Assembly (NCBI RefSeq): GCF_047511655.1
Contig: NC_133390.1
Coordinates: 133,663,583-133,727,582 of the forward strand
Source: Castor canadensis
Lineage: Eukaryota > Chordata > Mammalia > Rodentia > Castoridae
DNA: 64,000 bases
Reading direction: 5' to 3'
This document shows, in pieces, positions 47,965-59,279 of the stretch (positions are counted from its first letter, which is position 1; every line of letters starts with the position of its first letter). Under the pieces are notes generated by a model. That model had not been told where the DNA came from. It did no database searches and was given only the letters and a program-made list of their open reading frames with translations. Both the position numbers and the translations under genes were made by a program.

Positions 47965-48100
47965 GGATTTTATATATGTACATGTATATTGATAATACAC
48001 ATATGAATTTTAATATAATGTATTATGAATTAATATTAATGCAATATATTAATATTTACATATACATACATGCATATATATGTATATGTATTAGAGAAAG
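47965..48100. repeat. AT-rich low-complexity tract
   Basis: Alternating TA/TATG runs such as ATATATGTACATGTATATTG and ATACATACATGCATATATATG, with potential for local hairpins. Confidence 0.85.
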
Positions 48101-48594
48101 TATTTCTTAGGGATGGAATGCAAGTTAAACATGAAATTCATTCATGTTTCATATATACTTCATACACATTGCCTGAATGAAATTATATTATATACAATAT
48201 TTTATTCATACAACTTTATACTATGGGATGTTTGCACTTGTAGTATTATGTCAAAGCTGAAAAAAATTCAAATTTTGTGCATTTTGAATTTTGGATGTTG
48301 GATTAAGAATACTTAAAGCCCATGCTGAGCATGAAAGTGAGAATACATGAGCTCTGGGTCTCTTACACCATTTGAGAAAGAAGCCAAGAATCAAGGAGGA
48401 GCTTCCAGTTACATCATGAGAATCCCTCCACCAGCAGAGACTGACCTCAGTCCTTCTGGTCATCTTGGTTATGAGCAACTCTCTCCCCACTTTTCTGCCA
48501 AGCCAAGTTGGATTTTTAGCATGGTACTCTTCCCTGTCCACTCTGATAGAGAGAACGCTGAAACTCGTGTACTTCCCAGACCCACAGTCACAGG

Positions 48595-48765
48595 ATGCTT
48601 CTTGACTGTTCATTGCAGTATTATACAAAATAACAAATAAAAAACAACCCAAACATCCATTAACAGTTTAACAGATGAACAGAATGTCAAATATCCATAC
48701 AATAAAATATCACTAGATAATTTTAAAAAGCACATACAGATATATTGAAGATATGGTTCTTTACC
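48595..48765 (+). mobile_element. L1 ORF2 3'-end fragment
   Basis: GACTGTTCATTGCAGTATTATAC, then CATCCATTAACAGTTTAACAG and ATACAATAAAATATCAC, resemble the conserved L1 C-terminal coding region in sense. Short and degraded. Confidence 0.6.
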
Positions 48766-49084
48766 ACCAAAATAATGCAAATATTGTAATAAATGACATT
48801 TCTGATTTCCAATTGCTCAAAAACGTTATGTTACATCTCTAATGTATCTTATGAAGTGCACAAAAGCATTGCTTACAAAACAACATACAGACCTGAGTTT
48901 AAAACACTTTACTGTTAAAAATTGCCAAATATCATGTGAGTTTTTGGAGAGTTGTAAATTTTTAAAGGTGGAGAGTTATGCCTGGATGTTGATGGCTTTT
49001 AACTGACTTGGGTGATGGTTATTGAAACTTGGGGTGGCTGTGGGAATTTCCTAAAACAAGACAGTGATATTTGTGCTACTGATT

Positions 49085-49800
49085 GATTTTGCCTTTCCTG
49101 AAAGATTCTTCTATAGCACAGGACGCTGTTTCATATAACTTTTTCCACAGTAGAAGGTCTTTCAAATTTGGAAGCAGTCTTCTGAACCTCTGCTGCCACT
49201 TTACCAACTTAGTTAATAGCACATCTCATTCTCTGTTGTTTGTTGTCCAAACAGTGTTTACAGTATCTTCACCATAAGATTCCATTTAAAGAATTCACTG
49301 CCTTGCACATCCATTAGAAGTAAGTCCTCATCTGTTCTGGTTCTACAGTGATTAGTTTTTGGCCTTTTGGTCTGTATTAAGTTTTTTGCGTGTTCCTAAT
49401 TAGTCTAATATCTGATGCATCCTCTACATGACGACAATATTATGTTTTTTGGGGGGGAGATGGTAAGTAGATACTGGTAGCTCCACTAACTCTACACTTC
49501 AACTTGGTATTGTACTGCCTTCAGGAACAATGTTTTAATAATAAATGAGCAAAAAATGTTTATCATAAAATTTCAGTAATTCAGTCTGAGTTCATCTCCA
49601 GGCTCCACTGTTTATTCTAAGTCTCCTGCTGCTCCCACCACATCAGATGTGATGTCTTCCCCTGAGGCCTTTGGCTCCCTCTCCTCCAATTATTCATGTC
49701 AGTTAGAATCCATTTCTCCCACACTTCTATTGATGTTGCAATTTTTACCTCCTCTCTTGAATTTTGAAAGTTTTTTTCCTTTAAGGTACTAGTAGTCAAA
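49085..49800 (-). mobile_element. Tigger1 relic, inverted (copy D context)
   Basis: The reverse complement follows the Tigger1 3' part: GTGGGAGAAATGGATTCTAAC, GATGTGGTGGGAGCAGCAG, GAGGACTTACTTCTAATGG and on to GAAAGGCAAAATCAATC near 49085, further 3' than the other copies retain. Part of the shared foreign insertion is at about 49490-49600. With unit D it forms an inverted version of the unit-plus-Tigger arrangement. Confidence 0.85.
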
Positions 49801-49890
49801 CCCAGGGCCATCCTGGGATACACAGAAAGTTCCAGAACAGTCTGTACCTCGTAGCACTCAGCTTGACCCTGTCTCAAGAAAAAAGAAAGA
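49795..49890 (-). repeat. SINE pieces at the Tigger1 edge
   Basis: CTAGTAGTCAAACCCAGGGCC, then GTACCTCGTAGCACTCAGCTTGACCCTGTCTCAAGAAAA. The first part is the reverse of the tRNA-like SINE tail found at the same site in the other Tigger1 copies; the rest is B1-like. Confidence 0.55.
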
Positions 49891-50274
49891 CAGATTAGTA
49901 ATTTATCATAGGTCTTAGAGCATAAGCTTGAAGCTGCTGGCAAAGGAAGGCACCACTAACGTCACACATTGATAATTAGGGTATGGAGATGCCAGAAAAT
50001 GGTAGAAACCACCTCGGGGATGAGCAAGTACAGTAATAGTAGCCCTGTGAATTTAAGATGAGTATCTTCTAGTAACTTTATAGACTCTGAATATGTTTCC
50101 ATGTGATAATACTGAACAGCACTTGATGTGTGTAATTATGGCCTCAAGTTTGTAGGAAAGTGGTAGTATACTCAGAAAACTTCAGATGAGTAAGGAGATA
50201 AAGGTATTAAATATGTTAGAAAGATTTTCATTTAATAAGCTTAAATACATTTTTCTGTTCTCTTTCCTTTTTTA

Positions 50275-50475
50275 CCCCACAGGGCTGAGGTTTGAACCCA
50301 GGGCCTAATGAATGGTAGGCAAGACCTCTAACACTGACCTACAACAGAGTTCTAGATTATTTGAGATAGAATCTTCCTATGTAGCTTACCGAAGCCTCAA
50401 ACTCTTGAATCTTCTGCTTCTATCTTCTAAGTGCTAAAATTGTGGGCCTGTACCATAACACCTGCATTATACAAA
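50275..50475 (-). repeat. SINE, B1-like plus ID-like, copy D (inverted)
   Basis: CAGGGCTGAGGTTTGAACCCAGGGCCTAATGAATGGTAGGCAAG...GAGATAGAATCTTCCTATGTAGC...AAATTGTGGGCCTGTACC is the reverse complement of the SINE at 38487-38690. Confidence 0.8.
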
Positions 50476-52185
50476 AAGTTTTGCCATTAAAATCTACCCT
50501 TATATTTTCTAGAGTATTTATCTCCCTGCTGAAACTGTATGTAATTTTTAATGCTTTAACATCATTTTTATAAAACAGAAACAAGGCTGATGGCATCTGA
50601 TATCCATCTTTCTCTGTTTGACTATGTGGCTGGAATGGGATCCTTGGAGGGCAGTCTAATGGAAGTTTAGGGAGAGTGATGCTTGCCATGCAGCAGCTGT
50701 GAGCACACCAGGGGCCTGATGTGATTGGGATTGCCAAGTGGCATTGCTCAGTCCTTATCCTACCATCACTCCCACCCCTGGTCTACCTCCTTGGCCTCCC
50801 TCAAGAAAACACTGGACTTGCCTTAAAGACCATGATCTGCTGTGGTTTAGATAGGTGCAAGATGTGACTGTAACCATGTTTCTTACACAAGCCATGCACT
50901 TGGTAATTTTCTGTCACTCTTCCATTCTTGGCAATCCTGGCTTAGGGAGTGTCCCCTCTGGTTTTTTGGAATCAGGACAGACACTGCAGGAGGGATCTGG
51001 CACCTTAGTCTATTTCCAAGAGCCAGGAGGCCAGAGGCACCAAGGTACCAGGTCAAGGTCAGGCTTTGAGCTTGTGTGTCAATGTAAACTATTAACTAAA
51101 TATTCCACATAGGAGAATAGACTTCATGCAGGGCTGCCTTCAAAAGTGATCTTTCATCACTTTTTCTCTTTTAAGTTCTTATTGTGAACCAAGTTCAGGG
51201 TTACAGAGCAGCTTCAGCAGTAGTCCACAGCATCTCTGTAGTTTCTTCACTAGATCCCTCCAGTGTTCATTTCTGGCTATATTTACTCATTCTCCCTCTC
51301 CAACACACATGTGAATCTGGGTCTGTATGTTTATGAGCATTTTTTCTGAACCTTTTGAGAGTAACATTTTGGTGTACATTTCTTTCAAACCAGAACATTC
51401 CCCCTACACATCCCAGATTCCAGTTCAAAATCAAGAGTATGTATGACCACCCAGAATTACCTCATCACAGACTCACTGGATTTTGGGGCATTCACAGGTG
51501 GACACTCTGCATGGGCTGCAGTCACCATTCTTGTCTTCAGTCTTCTTCCACCAGAAGCACATCCTGGTGCTTTCACAACATTGGAGCTTGGAAGGGTACA
51601 GACAGTTGTGTTGTAGTAATGTATGGTGTGATGAGGTGTGGGTCAGGGATGATCTCTAAGCCTGAAGGGATCCCCATAAGAAGAAAACATTGTAGTCATC
51701 TTAGTTTATGTCCTCTGTATCTTTGACAGCATGAAATCCCATAATGACACAATTTCCAGATTGTGTCCCCATCGTTAAGTGACCCTGATCACCAGAACCC
51801 TTGCTCAGTTCCTGGTGTTTCATCAAGATTAGATGGAGGTGATGGGGCAGGTCCCCTACAGGAGTCCTCACAGCAGGAGCCATCAACCTGTCCTGAAAGT
51901 CCCTCTACACAGCACCCCTGGAGGGTTCCTTGGGAGCAACATTCAGGGGCTACCACGTTTAGATGAGTGGCCAGTGACCCTGGGCATCTGAGTATATGCT
52001 GGGTAGAAAAGACCACACAGAACTCTGCCTTTGCCAGTCAATGCAAAGTAAACCCTCAACAGAGAAGTGGGGAAGTTTCTAGAAGGCATGAATCCTAGGC
52101 TGCCAACCCACAGGTTTGGCCCTAAAGGAGGACTGAGATTTAGACCAGATGGCCAGACTCACAATGCAGATCAGTACATAGCTCA
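50430..52185 (-). repeat. Segmental duplication unit, copy D, inverted
   Basis: Reverse complement of the unit. 50480-50660 matches 38290-38460. 50670-50850 matches the region just past the cystatin donor. 51100-51720 matches 36060-36660 and 51790-52185 matches 35600-35960. The join near 50672 removes the cystatin exon completely and keeps only the intron start. Confidence 0.85.
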
Positions 52186-52414
52186 TATTAACAGTTTCTT
52201 CAAGCAATGGGGTGAATTAGATCAATGTCTACTATATGGATTCATAGAAATATTACAACAAAACCCCTTTGTGAAATTAATATTTGGTAACAAAAAGTCT
52301 CTATGGTAATACAAAAATAATAAAGACAGTTTCTTCAGTCACCTTGCCTCTAGCTTCCACCCCAGTCTCTGGCAGCCATGTCTCTTTTTGTGCAATGTTC
52401 TTAGAAAGTTGAAG

Positions 52415-52735
52415 TCAGGTACAATGGTGGAACCTATAGTCTGAGCTACTTGAGAGGCTAAGGCAAGAGGATTGCTTGGGCCTGGGAGTTGGAGGATAGA
52501 CTGGGCAACATGGTAGGTCCCTTTGTACAAAAAAGAGGAGGACAGTCAGGTGCCTATGGCTCATGGCTATAATCCTAACAACTCAGGAGGCAGAGATCAA
52601 GAGAGTAGTGGTTGAAGCCATACCAGGAAAATGCTAGAAGAGACTCTACCTCAAAAAATCCATCATAAAATTAGGGCTGGTGGAATAGCTCAAGGTTGAA
52701 GACCTGAGTTCAAATCCAAGTAATCCCCAAAAAAA
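52415..52735 (+). repeat. Two SINEs in tandem (B1-like; B1 plus tRNA-like)
   Basis: First: AATGGTGGAACCTATAGTCTGAGCTACTTGAGAGGCTAAGGC...CTGGGCAACATGG. Second: GTGCCTATGGCTCATGGCTATAATCCTAACAACTCAGGAGG, then GGGCTGGTGGAATAGCTCAAGG...GAGTTCAAATCCAAGTAATCCCC with an A-rich tail that grades into the GA repeat. Confidence 0.85.
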
Positions 52736-52812
52736 GAGGAAGAAGAGGAAAGTGAGCAGAAGGTGGAGGGAAGAAAGAGGAAGGAAGGAAGGAAATAAGG
52801 AAGGAAGGAAGG

Positions 52813-52881
<69 letters not shown>

Positions 52882-52965
52882 AATAAGGAAGAAGGAAAGA
52901 ATAAAAAAGAAAAGAAGATGAAGGAGGAGCAGTAGAAGAAAAAGAAGAAAGAAGAAGAAGAAGAA
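52735..52965. repeat. (GA)n/(GGAA)n/(AAG)n simple repeat at the inner edge of arm B
   Basis: GAAG- and GGAA-type repeats flank a pure (GA)n core at about 52813-52876, followed by AAG-rich sequence to 52965. It grew from the A-rich SINE tail. Ser/Leu-rich frames on the minus strand are translations of this repeat. Confidence 0.95.
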
Positions 52966-53946
52966 ATAAAAAGTCCTCTTTAACACTCCCTAGCTGCAGC
53001 AACACTTAACCCTAGTTCTACAAATCCTCCCAGATCTTTTTCTCTCTAGCCATGATGATGACAATGCATCACTATACATGACTCATTTAGCACCACTAAT
53101 GAGATATCTCTGCAAACTATTCTATCAATGGCAAGGTAAATATTTTGAAGTCAGGGACCAGATATGATATACATGCCCTTTTGTACTTCCATAGCTCTGA
53201 GTATCAAAGGAATAACATTTATTTGGAAAGATATTTGACCACCCCTTGGAGAATGGCAACTATTTTTCCTGCTGAAAATCACTTGTTATTTACCTTGGTC
53301 TCTGACAGATATTTCTGTGCATGCAGGGGCTGATGTCTGAGAAGACTACAGCTGGGCCAGGTGCTGGGATGGGCAGGTATAGGCTTTGACTTACTTCCTC
53401 TTTAAAATAACTCTATAAACTACATGTGGCTTTCAGATAAGAATAAAGGCATAGGCTTACCAAAAGTCACACAACTAATGAGAAGAAGACTCGAGTGTCC
53501 AAACCAGATCTACTTTACCCCAAAGTCTTGCCTCTCTACACTGTGTTAACCAGTTTAAATTGTTCTGGTGTCTTTCCTTTCCATTTATTTATGCTGAACC
53601 TGGTCAGTAGAGGATGGCACCTTATTTAACAGTAAATAATAACTGAGTGAAGATGTATCCAACATGATGGCATTCTCCTATTTTGGTAAACAGGGTGAAT
53701 GGATATCTTGAGGTATACAGTGAGGAATTTGAAGCATTACCATAGCCATTGGACTATCATGTATTTAGATCACCCATCTTACTGTTCTTTATCAAATTCC
53801 AGTAATTACGGTAATGAGCATGTGTTTCTAATGAAGGAAGGCAGATGGGAGCATCCTTAGCAGAAACAAAAGCTGCAAACAGATGATTTTTCCTCTTTGT
53901 CTGGAACATGTGCCTCATCCTCTGGTCATGGGCATTAACTCAACTT

Positions 53947-54186
53947 CTAGGTGACACAAACACACAATTTGTAATGCTCATGGTAGGCAATTCCTAATTT
54001 GCTAAACACTACAAATCTGCAAACATGACTTGGTCTTATACGGAATCTGGCTTGTTGACATCCACTCTCTTTTGAAGCAATTGTGCTGTGATCCTGTTCT
54101 AATGACTCCATTCTAGAGAAGACCTGTGATGCCTTTTCGGACAACCTGATGATGGTCTGTGTCATGGTGACTGTTTCACCACTCAT
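53947..54186 (-). other. Arm-conserved ORF, 79 codons, function unknown
   Basis: Minus-strand frame containing MTQTIIRLSEKASQVFS and CRFVVFSKLGIA, matching 30418-30636 without internal stops in either copy. No domain, signal peptide or splice context recognised. Confidence 0.2.
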
Positions 54187-54769
54187 GTCTGTGGGTCTTT
54201 ATCAACACCCTGAGGCTAAAATAGGCTAGTTGTGTACAAAGTCAGTGTGAATCACTAGTTGTTTAATCAGTGAGGTAAATGGGAAGTTGTGTCATCATTG
54301 ATTGGTGTTATCTGCCATAAGGAGAGGAAGAACACTCAAAGAACACCTCCTGCATGTTGTCCAGCTTCTAAATGCACCCATTTTTCTAGTTAGGGTTAAG
54401 AAATTACTTACTAAATGAATGAATCACTGGATAAATGACTTGATCTGTATCCCCAGACACTATACACTCTTGTGATACTATAGCTTACCTATGGTTTCTC
54501 CTCTGACCTCTCCTGCCTCCAATGGTGTCTCCTTTGATTAACTCTTATTCATGGGGTCTAGAATTTTTAAAGCTCCAAACAGTCCCTTTCCCATATCATC
54601 CACTCTCCATAGGAGTGACCATTTTAAATATCACTGCGCTGTGATATGTAACTTCACTGGTATATCACTGGACAATAAAACCAATACATTTGTGAATTTT
54701 GTCCATTAGTTCTGAATAAGTATATTGAGATGAGTCAGCAAAGTGATTTGACTTGGCGTATATACAAAA

Positions 54770-55010
54770 AAGGATTAGAAATTAGGGACAGACATTTGCA
54801 TACCATGTTCATGGCAGCATTATTCACAATATCCAAAATATACAATTGACTGAAGAGTCCTTAAATGTATAAATGAATAAGCCAAATATGTTATATCCAA
54901 AGAAGGGAATGTTATACAGTCAAAAAAGTATGGAATTTTCATACATGCTACTACATGAGAGAACCTGAGAACATTATGCTAACTGAAATGATTCACACAG
55001 ATAGAAATTA
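54770..55010 (+). mobile_element. L1 ORF2 3'-end fragment, old
   Basis: TTCATGGCAGCATTATTCACAATATCC, then GGAATTTTCATACATGC and GAGAACATTATGCTAACTGAAATG: conserved L1 C-terminal coding pattern in sense. Partner of 29390-29600. Confidence 0.7.
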
Positions 55011-55014
55011 ATTC

Positions 55015-55240
55015 AGATACTGGTGGCTTATGCTTGTAATCCTAGGTACTTGAGAGACTGAGATAGAGAGGATCATAGATAAATGGCAGTCTGGGCAACA
55101 AGTTAGTGAGCCCCCACCTCAACCAATAGCTGGGCACTGGATAACATGCCTGTCATTACTGTTATGGTGAGAGGCTGAGATCAGGACAATCCAGTTCAAG
55201 GCCAGCATGGGTCTGGATGACCCATCTCAACCAATAAAGT
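55015..55240 (+). repeat. Dimeric B1-like SINE
   Basis: ATACTGGTGGCTTATGCTTGTAATCCTAGGTACTTGAGAG...CTGGGCAAC, then a second monomer with GAGAGGCTGAGATCAGG...AAGGCCAGCATGGG. Partner of 29150-29385. Confidence 0.8.
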
Positions 55241-55259
55241 ACTTCTTAATTTACTACCA

Positions 55260-58200
55260 AAACCACTATAACCCTAATAAGGAATTACTGTTTTATCAAC
55301 AGTAAATATAAATTGGAACCAGAATATCCTTTTGTGCCATAAAGTAAAAATGATCTCAAGAATGATGAGGACATGTCAAGGATACTGGCGGCAGTGTGAA
55401 AACACTACTGAAGACTAAATTTGTGACCATATAAGTATAAAATTAATTATAACTATTGGGTAATGTAAAACATTGACTCAAGTAAGAATCCATAGGTCCA
55501 TGCTTTGATGAATGTATGAATAAGCAAACACATTAAAAAGACCTTTTCTTTGAAGGAAAGTAAACAAGGAAATTAATAGAAATAATGATACATTTGGACA
55601 TTACTAGTGGATACTAAAACTGGTGTGGAGCAAGGGCGTACATGGTCATAAATACCACTTTTTCATTACTTTTTAATTATAAAGACGAAAATGGTAACTT
55701 TTCTTTGGAAAGCACTGGCAGTACTAATTTTAACCCAGTGGCCAGGTTTACATCAGCAACATGGAGTCAAACCATCTGCACTTGGGCTCCTTGTTCCCAT
55801 CTCTAGATTCTTCTTCCTTTTATAGGAATTGTAGCCTGTGTGTTCAGTTGAGTCACTTTCTCAGCCAGGTTCCTGCTAGGAGAATTTGTTGGAACCAATA
55901 CTCTCTCTTTGTTTAGTCTCGACACTTCCAGTCCAAGCTAGTGGGGTGTTTTCGGGCATAATTCAAACAATTCTATGAATCTTACTGAGGTCTATTGTAT
56001 TAGACAAAGTGCAGCCATACACTGACTTGAAATAAGGACTTCTCTAATTTTGCCTTCTGCTGAGAGACAATGACCTTAAACTTCATAGCAGCCCCTTAAT
56101 ATGGTTGAGAGGATTTTGTGGAAGTCGCACCATTGCTTACAGAGCCTTTTGTCTTACTGAATACTACTCTGGGGAACTGCCTTTCATCTCACTGATGAAT
56201 ATAAAGAATATTTCAGTCACACTCTTGGCCTCATCTTTAGACCATGCTTTTCTGAGAGTGTCCTGGATTTGACCTTTCCTTCAAAGGAGTCTTGATTTTA
56301 GCATCATTTGCTTCAAGGGAGGCTGTGAATCCTCACCAGCAAAGCCTGGTTACTTTTGTTCTTCTACAACTCTTATCTTTCTCCTTGTACATAATTATAA
56401 TGAGCAAGACCAAAAAGATGTTCAACACTTTGGCTGAAGGTCTCCTTAGCTAGACCTCTTAGCTAGATATTTTTATTTTGCCATCATTGCCAGCTAAACT
56501 TCCTGCCACTAGCTGATAAGAATTCTGCTTACTCTAGTTTCCATAAATTTTCCTTTCTGTCCGTTTCTACATGGACATCCTCCTCAAAGCCTAAAATTCC
56601 ACTTGCTGATGGGAAGTTTAGCCATTCCCTAATGCAACATCCTTAAATCTTCATCCTACTGTCCATTTCCAGACATTCACATATTTTACAGTGTCTGTTA
56701 TGGTGGGATCCTACTACAATGAACCAAAAATCTGTGTTAGTGTCCCTGCACTGTACAACAAATTACCCCCAAAACAGCATATAAAAAAACAACTACTAGC
56801 ATCTATGTGTCTGGAATATAAGGATGGCTTAGCTGTTTGGTTCTACCACAGGATTTTAATGAAGCTAACAATGAGAATGTTTCTAACACACAAATAAGAT
56901 TTGACAATTTCTTATGGTTTCATCAGCATTGTATTTGACATAATTTGAATGTCCTGATGGTTTCTCATAACTGAAGGAGTTTACCCAGGAATTCAAGTCT
57001 CAACTATTTTGGATATTTAAATAAAAACATTTAAAGACTAAAGTGCAATGGATTCTTTTAAGAATAGACAGCAGAAATGTTTTCTTTTTTCAGCAGATGG
57101 AAAATAAAAGAAATATTAAGTAAATATGTACATAAATTTAATTTCAAAATTCATGAAGAATACCTGAGTATAAGTCTCTGAAAGTAAATGGAATCCCTAA
57201 ACATAGAGAAATCTAAAAGAACAATGACCACTATTGGAGGAGGAATGATACTATGTTTTACTTCTTCAGTTTCACTAATTATTATAGTTTTCTCCCTTAA
57301 TTTCCTCACTGTGAAAGTGGAATCCATTTTTACGTGTCATAAGTAATACAACTTCAGGACACAGGATAATCTTCAGAGGGATATATGTACATGGGAAGGA
57401 ATTCTAAACATGACTGTTAAAGATACCACAACAATAGGCTCCAATAGACGAGACTAGTTTTTCTTTTCTTTTCTTTCTTTCGATGATCTTGCTTGAAGAT
57501 CTTGAAATGCTATACTTCCCTTTGAATCTCCTATTGACATTTCAGGACTATGTATTCAGGTGCAATCCTGCTATTCTTCTTAGTGAGTGGTAAGTCTAAT
57601 TTCTTTGTAATTAATTATGAACCGCAGCCACATTTGAAATTTCTTTCCATGGGATCATGAAAAAAGGGAGACAGTAAAGGTAGAGGAACTCACCCTTGTG
57701 TTGACAAGATCTACCACATTTCTGTACACAGGTTCTTTGGGGTTGCACAGAATGTACAGAATTATGGCCAGAGACATTGGATATCAGTTGGGATAATTAG
57801 CATCACCTACTGTGATGATAATGAGACAGTATTACTTTGAGCCATGTGTTTATAAACTGAATTTGGATAAAGAATTCTGTCTGACTCAGTGAGGTTGAAT
57901 TTTGATCATTCCGATGGTAAGAATACTACTTCTTGATTTGTAATCACTGCCTACTTATGAGAAGAGAGTACCATCAGAACACAAATAATATGGACTCCAA
58001 GTCATCTCACTGAATGTGTTAGAGGACATTAAAACTCAAGGTTCATGGTTGCCATCAAGTTCATTGCTAGAGACTTGCTGTAGCCCAGGAACTGAAGTAA
58101 CTTCCATTGTGAGGTCTTGTCTATTTAATACCTAGATGACCACCAGCTGCTGCTTTATTATTGAGATGGACTTACTATCCTCCATAGTTCAGGTCACAGA

Positions 58201-59270
58201 CTGATCCCCATAGCCTCACCATCATGCTTAACAAGTTGTTCCCTGCAGAATTGAGCAAGATATTATTGTTATTTAAAATTTCACCTTATTCCTTTACATT
58301 TCCAGTGTCTCAGGGAAGGATGTCTGTTGTGCCTGGCTCCTTCTCTTGAACTAATGTCACTAAAACAGAACTTATTACACAATAGTTACTTGATAAGTGT
58401 TCAGATACTTTTAGAGGAGTGCAGATAGCATGAATCCAACACTTCTCCCAACCTAAGTATCCATGTTAACATACATGAGAGCAGAAGTTGTCCTGCCTTG
58501 CACTCATTACACAAAATGGCACACTTATGACCCAGAGTTCTCAACCCCAATTAGTGTAAAAGGTGGATTTTATAGTCAAGATTGGGGCCATGCAATGTTG
58601 AAGTAGCAGGAATCCATGTATGACTTAGATTGAATAGGAAACACTCTCAGGATCCCTCCAGCATCACATAACTTACAACAGCTACCAGAACTCATTTTCT
58701 TCTCCTCAGCCTAATTTTTCTCCTTTGGCTTGGAACATTATGATTGAATGGGGTAGATATTCTAAAGCAATACAAAAAGATAAGCAAATGAAGAAATCAT
58801 AAGATTAGGATTCAGAATAAGACCAGCCACCTTCTCCCAGAGTCATGGACTGAAAGACATGTCAGAGAGAGTCTTCTTAGGACAGAGCACACTCTGGTGC
58901 TTAGACTTGAGACCTCATGAGAAAGGTCAGGGTTGAATATCACTGGGTCTGCAGTGCTATGGCCACCATGTAAATGTTGGGTTGCATTTGAACAATCATC
59001 ATTTCATAAAGGCTGTTTCCTATAGTCCAAAGAAATCAGTTCTCTTGTGACTGTGCTTATATGAGTTAGCCAATTAGTAAGGGCAGAGATTTAAATAGGT
59101 CTTCAATCCTGTTTTCTGGGGGAAAGAAAGAGGATTGACAGCTTCTGAAACCAAGGGACTCTTGGGAAGAACTGCTCCAGTGTCTGGGAAGATGGGAAGT
59201 GCAGCTTGAGCTCAGAGAATTGGCATTTATGAGGAAGAATGAACTTTCTGACGAAACTGGGCATTCCAAT
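55260..59270. other. Arm B single-copy-like DNA
   Basis: Aligns inverted with 25320-29130. No conserved protein frame recognised apart from the weak exon-like start at 57550. Confidence 0.4.
57550..57589 (+). other. Possible signal-peptide mini-exon
   Basis: ATG then 12 codons, MYSGAILLFFLVS, followed by a phase-1 G and a strong donor (GGTAAGT, GT at 57590-57591). Hydrophobic first exons of this size occur in genes for small secreted peptides. In arm A the homologous ATG is CCG and the donor is lost (minus strand near 26832-26877). A candidate acceptor lies at 57730-57731, but its frame stops after about 19 more codons. Unsupported as a gene. Confidence 0.15.
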
Positions 59271-59279
59271 TATTTATAT

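Larger units (their letters stand above)
46600..49080. other. Mostly single-copy DNA, no gene seen
   Basis: No conserved open frame. It contains an AT-rich tract and an L1 fragment listed separately. The 100-133 codon frames at 46440, 47808 and 48251 show no recognisable domain. Confidence 0.4.

Noticed and set aside
52646-53005. Ser/Leu-rich 119-codon frame on the minus strand
   Set aside because: Translation of GA and AAG simple repeats next to a SINE tail.
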